This document shows, piece by piece, positions 18,845 through 29,341 of a stretch of DNA of 64,000 bases; positions within the stretch are counted from its first letter, which is position 1; each line of letters begins with the position of its first letter. A program made the position numbers and the translations under genes. This DNA is from Rebecca billardiae RCC1528 (Eukaryota; Haptophyta): positions 2,914,001 to 2,978,000 of the forward strand of contig OZ251227.1 in NCBI GenBank assembly GCA_965240325.2, written 5' to 3'. The notes under the pieces are model-generated. The model was not told where the DNA came from and did no database searches. It worked only from the letters and a program-made list of their open reading frames with translations.

Positions 18845-21576
18845 CTAGTTGGGCAAGTGCAGGAACTGCCACATGCCGAGCCCAAGCACGGCGACGGAGG
18901 TGATCGCAGCGAGTGGCGTGCTGACCAGGCCGGCGAAGTAGATGAGGGCGGAGACCTCGCCGATCGAGTCCACCTTGTACGCGCAGCGCCACAGCCCGCC
19001 GTGCACGGCCTGCGTGCGGAAGAGCTCGAGCGTGTTGTCGATCCCAAACTGCTTCCGGTTCTTCGGGTTCTTGGGCGACGCGCCATTGAGCACGTCGTGC
19101 CTGCGGGCGCGCGTGGCGCGGGGTGGGGCTCAGCCCGTGCGCGCCTCCGCCTCCGCGCGCTCTCTGCGGCGCGTGGCGCGCGCGCGCGCGTGCGCGCGCG
19201 CACATGAGGAGGGCGGCCATCACCGCGTTGGTCGTCTCCTGCTTGAAGATCTCGTAGCCGAAGTAGGGCATGCCGCCGTACGCCCACGCGAAGGTGCGGT
19301 TGTGGATGACAGAGATGGTGGCGGTGGACGGCGCGACCATCGTCGAGACGGCGTGCCCGCCCTCGAACGCGATGCACGCGCGCCAGTGCTGCATGCGCTT
19401 GGCGAGTGCGTAGTTTGGCCCCTGCGCCACCGACAGCCCGTCCACCAGGTTGATCGTCTGCGCAGTGGGGGCGCGCGGGGGCGGGCGAGATGGGCGCGGG
19501 GCCGGGGCGGAGAAGGCGCGGGCGCCCCCCCCCCCCCCACCGCGCCGCGCCACACCGCCACGCCGCGCGTGCCGCGGCACCTTGTCGGTCGCCTTGACGG
19601 GCGGCAGCGCGTTCTTCACGAGCTTGGTGCCGGCGGTGAGCACGTTGATCGCCTTCTCCAGCCCGAGCGAGCCGAAGCCCGAGCCGTACGCCGTGGCCGC
19701 GGCGGCGTGCGCGGCGTCGGTGCACACGTGGATGTCGGTGGGCGTGCAGAGGAACGCGACGGCCGTCGACGAGCGCGCCTCGCACAGCCGCTGGATGCAG
19801 TAGTCCGCGCACAGCGCCAGCTTGACGTGCAGGTCGCCGTCCAGGTACGTGTAGTTGCCAATCACCACCTGCGCGGAGGCGGGGATCGTCTTCTGCCACG
19901 CGACGAGCCAGTTGGCGATCTCGCCGGGCTGGTTCATCAGGTCGCAGCCGCTGGACTGCGCGCGCGCGGCGGGGGCGGAGGGGGTGCGGGGCGCGCACGG
20001 GCCGCCGCTGATCAGGCCGTCGCCGCGGTGCCGCGGCCGCCGCGCTGCGGTGCCGCGGCGCGCCGCCCCGCCCCGTGGCGCGGCGCGGCGCGGAGAAAGC
20101 CGCGCGGGGGGCACGCACCTCGTACATGTCGTCGTCGTCCGCGCACTTGTCCATCTTCTTCGAGAGCGGGAAGATGAGCTCGCCCGGCGAGTTGCGCGCC
20201 GTGTCGCACAGCCGCTTCCACAGCCCCTTGGTCGGGCGCGGGCCGCCCTTGCCCCAGCTGCCCGGGATGTCGATGGCGACGACGGTCGCGCCCAGCTCGA
20301 GCAGCTTGGGGAAGGGGCCCATGGCCGAGCCCGCGCCGATCATGACGAAGTAGACGCCCTGCAGGCTCTTGCCCGAGGCGAAGTAGTCGGACGTCCAGCA
20401 CAGCGCCTGCGCCGCGTCGGGCTCGACGATGCCGCGCTCCGCCCACTTGGTCGCCTGCTTCTTGAGCGCGTCGCCGCTCAGCGCCGCGTCCGCGGGCGGC
20501 GGCTTGGGCGAGCTGGGGTGCCAGCCGCCGTTGTACGGCACGCGGTACGCGAGCCCGCTCGCGGACTTGGTGCCCTTGACGCTGCCCGTCTCGAACGAGC
20601 CCTTCGCCGCCGCCACCATCTTGCCGAACGGCCCCTTGCTCCCGTCGGGCGCGATGAACTCCATGTTGGCGTACATCCACTCGAGCCCGGCGCGCGCGAT
20701 GCCGAGCGCGGCCGCGGGGGACTCGCAGCCGAGGCGGACCATCGCCATGTAGTGCTTGTTGTACGCGAAGCGCCAGTTCTTCTCCTTCGCCGCGCGCGCC
20801 GCCGCCTTCGCGCCCGCCTCGCCCCCCGCGCCCTCGAGCGCCTTGGCGATCACCGTGCGGCCGGCCGTCGACGTCGAGCGGCCGCCCTTGCCGTCCGGCG
20901 GGAACTGCGTGCCGCGCTCGGGCGGCTTGGGCTTCTCGGGCGGCGGGTAGCGCTTCTTGAAGGCGGACTTGCGGTTCTTGACCATGTTCATGTACATGAA
21001 CGGCGAGAGCGGCACGTACAGCGCCAGGTTGATCTTGAGCAGCAGCGGCGCGAGCCCGGCGGGCAGCGCGGCCGCGAGCCCGGCCGTGCCGAGCGCCGAC
21101 CACATCGTCACGCACTCGCCCGTGATGCCCGTGGGGTACAGGATGGCGAAGAGGGTGTACCGCAGCCAGAAGACGGGGTAGAGCGTGCCCTCGGTGCCCT
21201 TCGGCGTGAGCAGCGCGTTCAGGTAGAACGAGTAGCGCACGACCTCCACCAGACCCCACGAGAGCACCATCATGCCGCACGCCCACTGCCGCTGCGCCTC
21301 GGGCGACACGAGCGCGACGACGAGGACGACGATGCGCGACATCACCTGGATGAAGACGGTGAAGGCCGGGCTGCGCACCGCCCCCGTCACCGCGTGCACG
21401 ATCTCGAGGCACATCGCCCACTGCACGGGCACGAGCGGCCCGCTCGCCGCCGCCCACACGCGCGTGAGGTCGCCACCCGTCTCGGCGAGCGAGAGGCAGC
21501 CGAGCAGCAGCGCGTAGCCCCAGCCCGCGAGGCAGGCCGCATTGTAGAGGATCAGGTACGGCGTGAGCGCACCCAT
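18845..21576 (-). CDS. 3-hydroxyacyl-CoA dehydratase (PTPLA/PHS1-like) fused to an unknown C-terminal domain
   Basis: Four exons: 21576-20119, 19955-19581, 19457-19204 and 19100-18845; all junctions keep phase; 780 residues. Residues 1-215 are a HACD domain, the ER enzyme for the third step of very-long-chain fatty acid elongation: YNAACLAGWGYALL, then EVVRYSFYLNALL, then WLRYTLFAILYPTGITGE, where Tyr147 and Glu154 are the expected catalytic pair. After a basic linker (220-260) comes a domain of about 400 residues with WRFAYNKHYMAMVRLGCES, VYFVMIGAGSAMGPFPKLLE, LGATVVAIDIPGSWGKG and NVLTAGTKLVKNALPP, and a C-terminal membrane helix pair. GxGSAMG plus VVAID looks like a nucleotide-binding Rossmann strand-loop-helix, but I do not recognise the family. 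HACDs are normally single-domain proteins of 200-350 residues. Confidence 0.92.
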
Positions 21577-21908
21577 CGAGTGCAAGCGAGGCGCGCGCGA
21601 CAAGCGGCGGACGAGCGCACTGGACAGGTAATGACGGGGATGCTGCGCAGATGCGCGCTGCTGATTGGCTCGGTCGTTCGTCGTCGTGAAAAATGAAAGG
21701 CGCGCTAGAAAAGCTCAGAATGAAAAAAAGTCCCGTCGTCAAGATGGCGGCCGACCGCGCGATGGCGCCCGCAAGCTTGGCCTTGGAGGCAGGGGCATGT
21801 GTGAAAGCACCGCGACCGTGCCGCTAACGTCGTCGTCAGCACCGCGTCGGGTGCAGTGTTGTGAGCACCTACGGCGCCGACACTGTCACAGTGAGCGCCG
21901 CTGCGTGC
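21577..21908. other. intergenic spacer upstream of HACD fusion
   Basis: 332 bp between the HACD start and the 3' end of the coiled-coil gene. No gene recognised. Likely HACD promoter; AT-richer around 21690-21740. Confidence 0.45.
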
Positions 21909-24900
21909 TCACGACGGCGTCGGCGGCATCGGCCGCGGCGACGGGACCGCCGAGCCCGGGCGCGAGAGCACTGCGGCGCGCTCCTCGTCGCGCACCGGCC
22001 GCGTGAGCTGCAGGTGAAGCAGATCCACGTGCCGACGGAGCGTCTCCTCGTCTGCGTCCGACGCCGGAGAGGCCGCGCGCACTGCCCTGGCTTGGCCGAG
22101 CACGCGCGGCGCGGCGCTGCTGTCGGGCACGCGCGCGGCAGTCGCTGCGCTGAGGGCGGGCGAGGTCGCGGAGAGCGCCGGCGCGGTCGGCGTGCCCTGC
22201 GAGCGCCGCGCGAGTCGGCTCTGCGCGCGGCCCTCGAAGTCGAGCCGCGCGGAGCGCGCGCTGGAGGAGGGCAGCGAGCCCGGCGACGTGGCCGCGCTCA
22301 GGCTGGGCGAGGCGCACGCGGACCCGCCCGTGGGCCCGCAGGAGCAGGGCGCGCCCAACCCGCCCTCCGCGGCCGGGTGCCGAGGTGGCCACCGCGCGCG
22401 CGCGCGGCCGCGCGAGCCGCCGGTGCCGGCGTCGCTAGCGCTGGCGCCGACGAGGCTCTGCCGCTCCTCCTCGCTCACCGGCCGCGTGAGCTGCAGGTTG
22501 AGCAGCTGCAGGTGGCGCTGCAGCGTGTCCGTGTCCGCGTCCGCGCCTGCGTCCTCGTCCGCACGCCGCTCGGCGCCGCCGCTCGGCGCCGAGCCGCCCA
22601 GAGCGAGGCGGCCGGGCGAGATGACGGCGGTGCCCGCCGCGGTGGGCGGCGCGGCGCAGAGCGCGACGCGCGGCGAGCGCCGGCCGCTCGCGCCGGTGCG
22701 CGCGCTGCTGCTCGCCACGCTCGCCGTGGACAAGCGCGCCGGCCGCGCGCCCTGCCGCTCCGGCGTGTGCGCGCCCGCGCCCACCGCCGTCGCGAGCGCG
22801 GCCGACGGCTGCGCGGGCGGCGCGCTGATCTCGAGCGCCGGCCGGCTGTGCCGCCGCAGCAGTGCCTGCACGGCGCCGCTCTGCGCGGGCCGGCCGGCCG
22901 GCGCGGCGCCCTCGGCGCCGGGCGGCGCGGGCGGATGCGACGCCGAGTGATCCGGCGCGCACGCGCCGCACGGCGCGCCGCAGCCGTGCGCGCGCGCCGA
23001 CAGCCTCGCCGGCCGTCCGGCCGCTCCGAGCGCGCGCAGCTGCTCGTCCGCGTCGGCGAGCGCGGCCGCGAGCGTGGAGCTGTGCACGCGCGCCGCGCCG
23101 CCCTCGGTGATCTCGCTCCGCGCGAGCTCGCGCGCGCGCCTGCGCACGTGCACCTCGCGCGCCCAGCAGCCCACCGCCCAGAGCAGTGTCGTGCGGCGCG
23201 CGCTGCGCACGCCGAGCGCGTCCGCGACGCTCGCCGCGCGCGCGAGTGCGGCCGCCTCCGCGGCCGCGCGCGCCTCGAGCTGAGCGGCCGCGCGGTGGGC
23301 CTGCTCCCAGCCCACTGCGGCCGCCTCGCGCTCGGCCTCCGAGTCCGCGAGACGCGCCTCGAGCTCGCCCAGCGCCGAGCGCAGCGACGCGGTCGCGACC
23401 GCCACGACCGCCGAGTCCGCCGCCGCCCGGCGCGTGTCGCGCTCGAGCGCGCGCACGGCCGCCGCCCACGCGCCGAGGGCGTGCGCGAGGCTGGCGCGCA
23501 CGTGCGCGCCCGCGTGCGCGCCGAGCAGCGCGCGCAGCGCATGCGCGTGCCACGCGCGACCCTCGCGCTCGCGCGCCTCGGCCTGCACAGCAGCGACGGC
23601 GCGCGCCCAGCGCGCGAGCGCCAGCGTCGCCGCGCCGCGGTCGATGTCGAGCGCGCGCGCCGCCGCGCTTGCGAGCGGCGTGGCCTGCGTGCCGGCGGCG
23701 CGGCGCTGCGTGCCGGCCGCGTCGGCGAGGGCGGCGTGCACCGCGCTGGCCGCGTCGCCTACCGCGGCCCCGAGCACCCCGAGCTCGGCTCGAGCCTCGT
23801 CGAGCTCGGCGGCCGCGTGCGAGGCCGCCGCCGCCTCACGCGCGCGCGCCTGCTCGATCGCGCGCGCGGCCGCGTCGAGCTCGTCCTCTGCAGCGGCGCG
23901 CGCGGCGCGCTCGGCGCCCAGCGCGTGCTCGAGCTGCTGCTCCGAGCGCTGGCGCTCCGCCTCGGCGCTGGCGCGCGCGGCGCGCTCCGCTTCGAGCTGG
24001 CGCTGCGCCTCGTCAGCGCGCCGCCGCTCCGCCTCCGCGCCGGCGGCCGCGGCCGCGAACCGCTGCGCCGCCTCGTCCGCGCGCCGCCGCTCCGCCTCCG
24101 CACCGGCGGCCGCGGCCGCGAGCCGCTGCGTCGCCTCGTCCGCGCGCCGCCGCTCCGCCTCCGCACCGGCGCGCAGCTGCTGCGTCGCCTCGTCCGCGCG
24201 CCGTCGCTCCTCGTCCGCAGCCGCGTGCGCGCCGGCGAGCCGCTGCGCGCCCTCGTCCGCGCGCCGGCGCTCCGCGTCGGTCGCGGCGTGCGCGGCCGCG
24301 ACGAGCTGGGTGGCCTCGTCCGCGCGCCGCCGCTCCGCGTCCGTGGCCGCGTGTGCGGCCGCCAGCTGTTGCGTCGCCTCGTCGGTGCGCCGCCGCTCCG
24401 CGTCTGTGGCCGCGTGTGCGGCCGCCACCCGTTGCGCGGCCTCGTCCGCGCGCCGGCGCTCCGCGTCGACTGCGGCACCCAGCTGCTGCGCGAGCTCGTC
24501 GACACGCTTGCGCTCCGCCTCTGCCGTTGCGCGCTCCGCCGCCAGCTGCTGCGCGCGCTCCTCCGCGCGCATCCGCTCCGCGTCCGCGCCCGCGCGCGCG
24601 GTGCGCTCGAGGGCGAGCTCGCGCGCGAGCTGTGCTGCGCGCTCGCGCTCGGCCTCCGCGGCGAGGCGCGCCTCGCGCTCCACGGCGAGCTGACGTGCGA
24701 GGTCGTCCGCTCGCTTGCGCTCCGTGCCGATGGCCGCCTCGGCCGAAGCCGCCAGCTCGGCCTTGGCGGTCGTGTGCGCCTTGCGCTCCGCGCCGAGCTC
24801 GCGCGCGAGCGCGTCGGCGCGCGCGCGCTCGGCAGGCAGGCTGTCGGCCTCGGCGGCTCGGCCAGCGAGCTGCGAGCTGACGTGCTGCGCCTCTGCGAGC

Positions 24901-25130
24901 TCTCGCCTGCGGACCACCAGCTCGCGCAGCGCGTCCGTGTGGCGTGTCGCGAGGTCCTGCCCGAGCGCGCGCGCCTCGGCGAGCGCGGCGCCGAGCGCCG
25001 CGCACTCGGCGGCGGCGCCAGCCTCACACTCGGCGAGTGCGCGCCAGAAGACGGCGTGCTCACATGCCGCGCGTGCCAGCCGCGCGCCGAGCGACGTGCC
25101 CGTCGCGGCAGGGAGCGTCACCGTCGTCAT
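21909..25130 (-). CDS. long coiled-coil protein with tandem heptad-type repeats
   Basis: 1073 residues from the ATG at 25130 (the frame runs three codons further, to a GTG). Residues about 90-460 are almost continuous coiled coil, largely a repeated unit of about 21 residues of the form AERRRADEATQQLAAAHAATD, repeated at least eight times (about 24000-24500). The middle is Ala/Arg-rich helix. The C-terminal 350 residues are Ser/Pro/Gly-rich and probably disordered, but carry two copies of a motif, TLQRHLQLLNLQLTRPVSEEE and TLRRHVDLLHLQLTRPVRDEE (one near 22455-22540, one near 21965-22055). This architecture suggests a scaffold, for example cytoskeletal, basal-body or Golgi. I do not recognise a named family. 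No intron is required. Confidence 0.75.
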   Translation of the reverse strand: MTTVTLPAATGTSLGARLARAACEHAVFWRALAECEAGAAAECAALGAALAEARALGQDLATRHTDALRELVVRRRELAEAQHVSSQLAGRAAEADSLPAERARADALARELGAERKAHTTAKAELAASAEAAIGTERKRADDLARQLAVEREARLAAEAERERAAQLARELALERTARAGADAERMRAEERAQQLAAERATAEAERKRVDELAQQLGAAVDAERRRADEAAQRVAAAHAATDAERRRTDEATQQLAAAHAATDAERRRADEATQLVAAAHAATDAERRRADEGAQRLAGAHAAADEERRRADEATQQLRAGAEAERRRADEATQRLAAAAAGAEAERRRADEAAQRFAAAAAGAEAERRRADEAQRQLEAERAARASAEAERQRSEQQLEHALGAERAARAAAEDELDAAARAIEQARAREAAAASHAAAELDEARAELGVLGAAVGDAASAVHAALADAAGTQRRAAGTQATPLASAAARALDIDRGAATLALARWARAVAAVQAEAREREGRAWHAHALRALLGAHAGAHVRASLAHALGAWAAAVRALERDTRRAAADSAVVAVATASLRSALGELEARLADSEAEREAAAVGWEQAHRAAAQLEARAAAEAAALARAASVADALGVRSARRTTLLWAVGCWAREVHVRRRARELARSEITEGGAARVHSSTLAAALADADEQLRALGAAGRPARLSARAHGCGAPCGACAPDHSASHPPAPPGAEGAAPAGRPAQSGAVQALLRRHSRPALEISAPPAQPSAALATAVGAGAHTPERQGARPARLSTASVASSSARTGASGRRSPRVALCAAPPTAAGTAVISPGRLALGGSAPSGGAERRADEDAGADADTDTLQRHLQLLNLQLTRPVSEEERQSLVGASASDAGTGGSRGRARARWPPRHPAAEGGLGAPCSCGPTGGSACASPSLSAATSPGSLPSSSARSARLDFEGRAQSRLARRSQGTPTAPALSATSPALSAATAARVPDSSAAPRVLGQARAVRAASPASDADEETLRRHVDLLHLQLTRPVRDEERAAVLSRPGSAVPSPRPMPPTPS

Positions 25131-26394
25131 CCCCGGCACGCTCAGTCGTCGTCGCTCAGGAGGCCATCATCTCATGGGAGTTCAAAAAGCGCGCGCGCAA
25201 TGCGGCCGCGGCGGCCCGTTCGCCCGTGTCGCCGCGCGTACAGTTTACTAAACATAACCGTAAAGAAGAAATGGTCCGCGGCCGTCCGGCCGTGCTGCGC
25301 AAACGATGTCCTCGCCAGCACTCAGCAGCGCTCCCTCTGTCCATCCAGCGCCGTGACCATCCCGCAAGGTTCCGCCTCACCTTCTAGACGACGATCTCTG
25401 GTTCCAGCATAGGAGACACTCGAGGTCGGAGGTGTGGCCCATGCGAGTGACGGAGTGACCAGCCCGCAGCCGGCGAGTCCTCGTGTGCGGTGTGGCGCCA
25501 CCTGTGCAGCACGACTTGGTTCCGGCATAGCTTCCCCCTGGCTGTGCTCGTGCTGGCTAACCTCGGACTGTGACGCGCATCAATGGGCTGTGACGTCTGA
25601 CACGATCCGCGGTAAACTATAGGAATCTTACGAACACGCCCTGGTGCCGGCCAGGCGCCGCAGACGCAGTGCGAGCGAGCCAACCGCGCCGTGCACTGGC
25701 CGGTTGGCCCACAAGTGGCCATACGGCGAGACGTCACCAGGCACCTGTCGCACGAGTCGCAAGTTAATTAACGTGGTGCGCTCCCTCCGCCTCCCTGCCG
25801 ATTCAGGCTTGATGCCCGGCGTCACACCTGACACCAGCTCACTGCCCCAAGGCCCACTGATGTGAGAGGTAAAATGGAGTCTGGGCTGCCGGCCGGAGCC
25901 CATCAAGCAGACACGCCTGCGGCTGCTGCAGCCGCAAGGTACTGGCGACGAGACAGGGGACCAAGACCACCCCGTCCGCACCAAGCCATCCGCGATTGTG
26001 GTCATCTAGCCGCCCGAGGAGCGAGCCTCGCTCACCTGGCAGCACATGCCGCACAACGGTGGCGCAGCTGTCAAGGGCAAGGCAAAGCGGAAGGACGCAA
26101 TCGTGCGGCCAGCGTCGCAGCGGGCATCCATCCAACCCACACGGGAGGCCCGCAGCCGCCTAGCAGCCCAGCCCAGCCCGTCACAGAGAGTCACAGCACT
26201 GGCTCTCGTGCACGCACCCTGCGAGCACGGAGAGTTCAGGACGCAACGCAGGGCGGCGCGCGCGCGGCAGACGAGCCGGGCCGTCACCGCCCGCCTCCAC
26301 AAGCCGCCCCCGCCGGCCCGCGCGCGCGGCGCGCACCATCCGCCCCAGTGGACAGTGGTAGCGCGCAGCGGCGCGCGCCGCGACCCTGGTCGAA
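25131..26394. other. intergenic, no gene recognised
   Basis: Promoter side of the coiled-coil gene, then mixed-composition DNA without a convincing coding frame. A partial family A motif (CAGTTTACTAA) lies at 25241-25251. Confidence 0.35.
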
Positions 26395-26985
26395 CCGGGA
26401 CGCACTGCTCACGCCGTGGCGCGGCGCGACGGGCGCGGCGCGGCGAGGTCGCATGTGCTTCCCCCGGGGGCCTGAGCGTACTGGCTGAGGCCCCCACGCG
26501 CGGCGGACTCCGCGCGCGCCCCGCCTGATGTGCGCGCGGCGCGCGGCCACAGCGCGCGGCGGGCTTCCATGTGCCGGTGCCGGTGCGTATTCGATTTCGT
26601 CAGCACCGTGCTCGGTCTCGTCAAGCGTTACGGCCCCCAGGCGGCCCCCTTTAGCGCGGTCCTCGACAGCGAGGCCAACCATCGACGCTTGGACGCCTAC
26701 GGCCGCGCCAAGCGACGGCGCCGAGCGGGCGCGCGCGCGCGGCACGAGAGGTAGACTCCCGTAGCGTGCCTCCACACCCCGCCCGCGCCAGCGCACCCGC
26801 TCCCGGCTCTCTTTCCGCTCCGTGGCGGCGCGCGGCACCCTTGCCGCACTGAACGCGTGCACGGCGCACGCCGTGGCGCGGCGCGACGGGCGCGGCGCGG
26901 CGCGCTCGGAGTGAACTCGCCCGGGGCTCCGAGCGTACGGGCCGACGCGCCCGCGCGCGGCGCGCTCCGCGCGCGCCCCGCCAAA
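26395..26985. repeat. diverged direct duplication (family F)
   Basis: ACGCCGTGGCGCGGCGCGAC with about 120 following bases occurs at about 26410-26530 and again at about 26868-26990 with substitutions. Antisense translations of both share a PGE...SPRRARRAAPRR pattern. Between them a plus-strand stretch (26578-26700) reads FDFVSTVLGLVKRYGPQAAP, which looks protein-like but has no gene context. Confidence 0.45.
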
Positions 26986-27150
26986 TGCGCGTGTTATCAC
27001 GAGGCGCGGGTCGCCACCCTTACGCGCGGCGGCGCGGCCGTCGCGAGGGGTCCCCGCACTTGGCGGCGACGAGAGAGCGTCCGGACTCTCCTTGATGTTG
27101 CACAAAGCCGCGGGGGCGGCACGGTTAAATCCGGGCGTGCCCCCCCCGCG

Positions 27151-27298
27151 GAATAAGAGACGCACACAGCTCAGGCAGGCGAGATTGACGCCCGCCAACT
27201 GTCACCGCCCACGAGCCGTCGCCGACGATGGTAGCGCCGCCGGAAAAATTCGTTCAGCCGTCCGCCTGCGAGGCCTGGATGAGGGCTGCGGCCGCCTC
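27151..27298 (+). repeat. dispersed repeat family A, copy 4 (with tail)
   Basis: GAATAAGAGACGCACACAGC then TCAGGCAGGCGAGAT, followed by the tail GACGCCCGCCAACTGTCACC and on to GCCTGGATGAGGGCTGCGGC, matching 6650-6836 with scattered differences. Confidence 0.75.
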
Positions 27299-27499
27299 GC
27301 GGCGCGCCATCGCCCGTCGTCCTCGATCGCCCCACCGTCGTCCACAAACAGTATTCGGTGATGACAATGCCGGTGCATCACGCATCAACTTCCAAGTACT
27401 AAGTACTCAAGTAGTACTGTAACTGCTGCTATCTGCTGTACAGTAGGCTGTACACTGTCATCAATACTACAGGCAATCGCGGGCAATAAGGAGCTGTCA

Positions 27500-28080
27500 C
27501 GTTAAGAAACTGGGGCTTGCTATCTGCGGATCTGGCCTAGAAACTGAGGCTAGCGATTGGCTGGTTCGCTATACGCATAGTCACACTAAGAAACCGAGAC
27601 TACGTCGCGGCTCGGGTCCGAGGCGCGTGGGACGCGTGGCGCGCCGCGGCGCCGCCCGCGCGTGACTACTGTCATACTAGTCAACTTGGTCGTCTGCTTG
27701 CTAACTACGACCTGAGTAAGTCACTCATCAGTGCCAGTGGCGGAGTCATGCTGCATGACCGTGTTAGATGACTACTGTACTGCTGATGAGCGCCGCGTCG
27801 GGATGCTAATAAGCAGGCTGTGCTGATGAGCGCGCTATACTACTGTCTACTCGTCTACATCCGCTACACATGCCTGAGTACTACTGACATGCTGCTCTTC
27901 CGGACGATTTGCTCCAAAAAGGCCCAAAAAATTTCTTCGGCCTCGCCGGCCGGGCCTAAAGACTCAGCGGGGGGCTCTGCCCCCCTGCGCCCCCCGCGCC
28001 TGCGCGGCGGGCGGACCTAAGAAACTGAGGCTCCGTAGGCGCTCGGGCTACCGAACAGCTAAGAAACCGAGGCTAGCCGG
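27500..28080 (+). repeat. recurrent motif TAAGAAACYGAGGCTA, five occurrences
   Basis: Near-copies at about 27504, 27535, 27585, 28017 and 28059: TTAAGAAACTGGGGCTTGC, CTAGAAACTGAGGCTAGC, CTAAGAAACCGAGACTACG, CTAAGAAACTGAGGCTCCG and CTAAGAAACCGAGGCTAGC. All are in the same orientation with irregular spacing; no gene is present here. A G6/C6 hairpin lies at about 27970-27986. Confidence 0.55.
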
Positions 28081-28166
28081 CAGATCTCTGACTTCTTATT
28101 GCCCGCGATGGCCTGTAGATATAGTTAATAGTATCTAATGCACGTACGTACATACTACATGACGTC

Positions 28167-28206
28167 GTAGTATTATGGCCCGCGGTGCAGGGCGGAGCGC
28201 GCTGCG
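28167..28206 (-). repeat. dispersed repeat family C, partial copy
   Basis: The complement reads GCGCGCTCCGCCCTGCACCG CGGGCCATAATACTA, matching the right end of the copy at 38689-38862. Confidence 0.6.
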
Positions 28207-28618
28207 TTTTTCCACGGGCCGGTCCGCCAGACCGCGAAACAATTCACGCATTTTCAGAGCGAGTCGCGGCTCCGCCTTCCCATTGGTCGGTTGGGGGGGG
28301 ATCGAAAAATGAGCGGTCGCCAAAGTGAGACATATTATCTCAATACCATCAGGCGAAAGACTGGAATCAGGAAGAAAACGAGCCAATGGTCGTCCCGGAA
28401 GGCATGATGGCTTGGCCGCAATCTCCTTAGCATCTCAGCAATCTTCGCTCCTTTTTTGTGTCCTTCTCCACCTCCACGAGGCCTGGACGAGATCGCTTGC
28501 GAGCGGAAGGGCTTCGGGTCGAGACTCGAGTGCGTCAAAGCGAGGGGAGCCGCTGGCTCGCTGGCTCCGTGAGGTTCAAGGCAGCTAGCCGCCGACGCTG
28601 ATGGCGAAGACGGCGGCT

Positions 28619-29341
28619 GGCCAAGGGCCGTAAGGGCACCCAACTCCCAGTGCGGCCAGCTCGGAGGTTGAGGTGCCTCTGTCTGTCTCGTGGCCTCGCG
28701 ACTCGCGTCCGGCCGGCGTGCTTCAAACGCTGCGCGAGGGCGCGACGTCGAGCGCTCTGCCTGGATGACTGGCGGCGATGCCGAACCCGGACGGCTCGCC
28801 GCTGAGCGGCGCGGGTCAAGGCTCTCCTGACACGCGCGTGAGTCCGCCAGGCTCGCCTCTTTCGCCTCTCGGCCCGTGCAATCGGCAGTTGCCAACGCGG
28901 CGCGCGAGCTCACTCGTGCCGTGCGCGCCAGCAGCAAACGGAGCGCTCGGGCTGCTTGCACCGGGCACGCAGGGGCAAGCGTGGGCGCCCGCCCGCACTT
29001 TGGCTTGCAGGCCCCTACGGGCAGCCTCCATGTCCGCCTGACTCACTTCCGTTCCCGGCGGTCGGCTGCTCGACTCGTCGCGCGTCCGGTGGCCTCAGCC
29101 GAGCTGCGCTCGGCTCGCCCCCACCTCCGCCTCCACCTCCGCCTCGCCATCAGCACTGTCCGCCTCGCCCGCCGCGCGCCGCCCGCCGCGCGCCGCCCGC
29201 CGCGGCGCCCCGTCATGCCCGCACCCTCGCCTCCCGCGTCTTCGGCGACGGGCCACTCACCGCGGGCACTCACGGAGGCGAGCACAACAGAGGCGCCCCA
29301 ACCTCCGCACTGGGAGTTGGGTGCCCTTACGGCCCTTGGGC
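28619..29341. repeat. inverted repeat (foldback), arms about 55-63 bp
   Basis: CAAGGGCCGTAAGGGCACCC AACTCCCAGTGCGG within 28619-28681 has its exact complement within 29288-29341; the left arm carries a 9-bp insertion and similarity continues weakly outside. The 600-bp loop has no recognisable gene. Confidence 0.6.

Noticed and set aside
26006-26497. Minus-strand frame starting MGASAS as an N-myristoylated protein
   Set aside because: It lies across a diverged DNA duplication and is Arg/Ala-rich; the MGxxxS start is probably chance.
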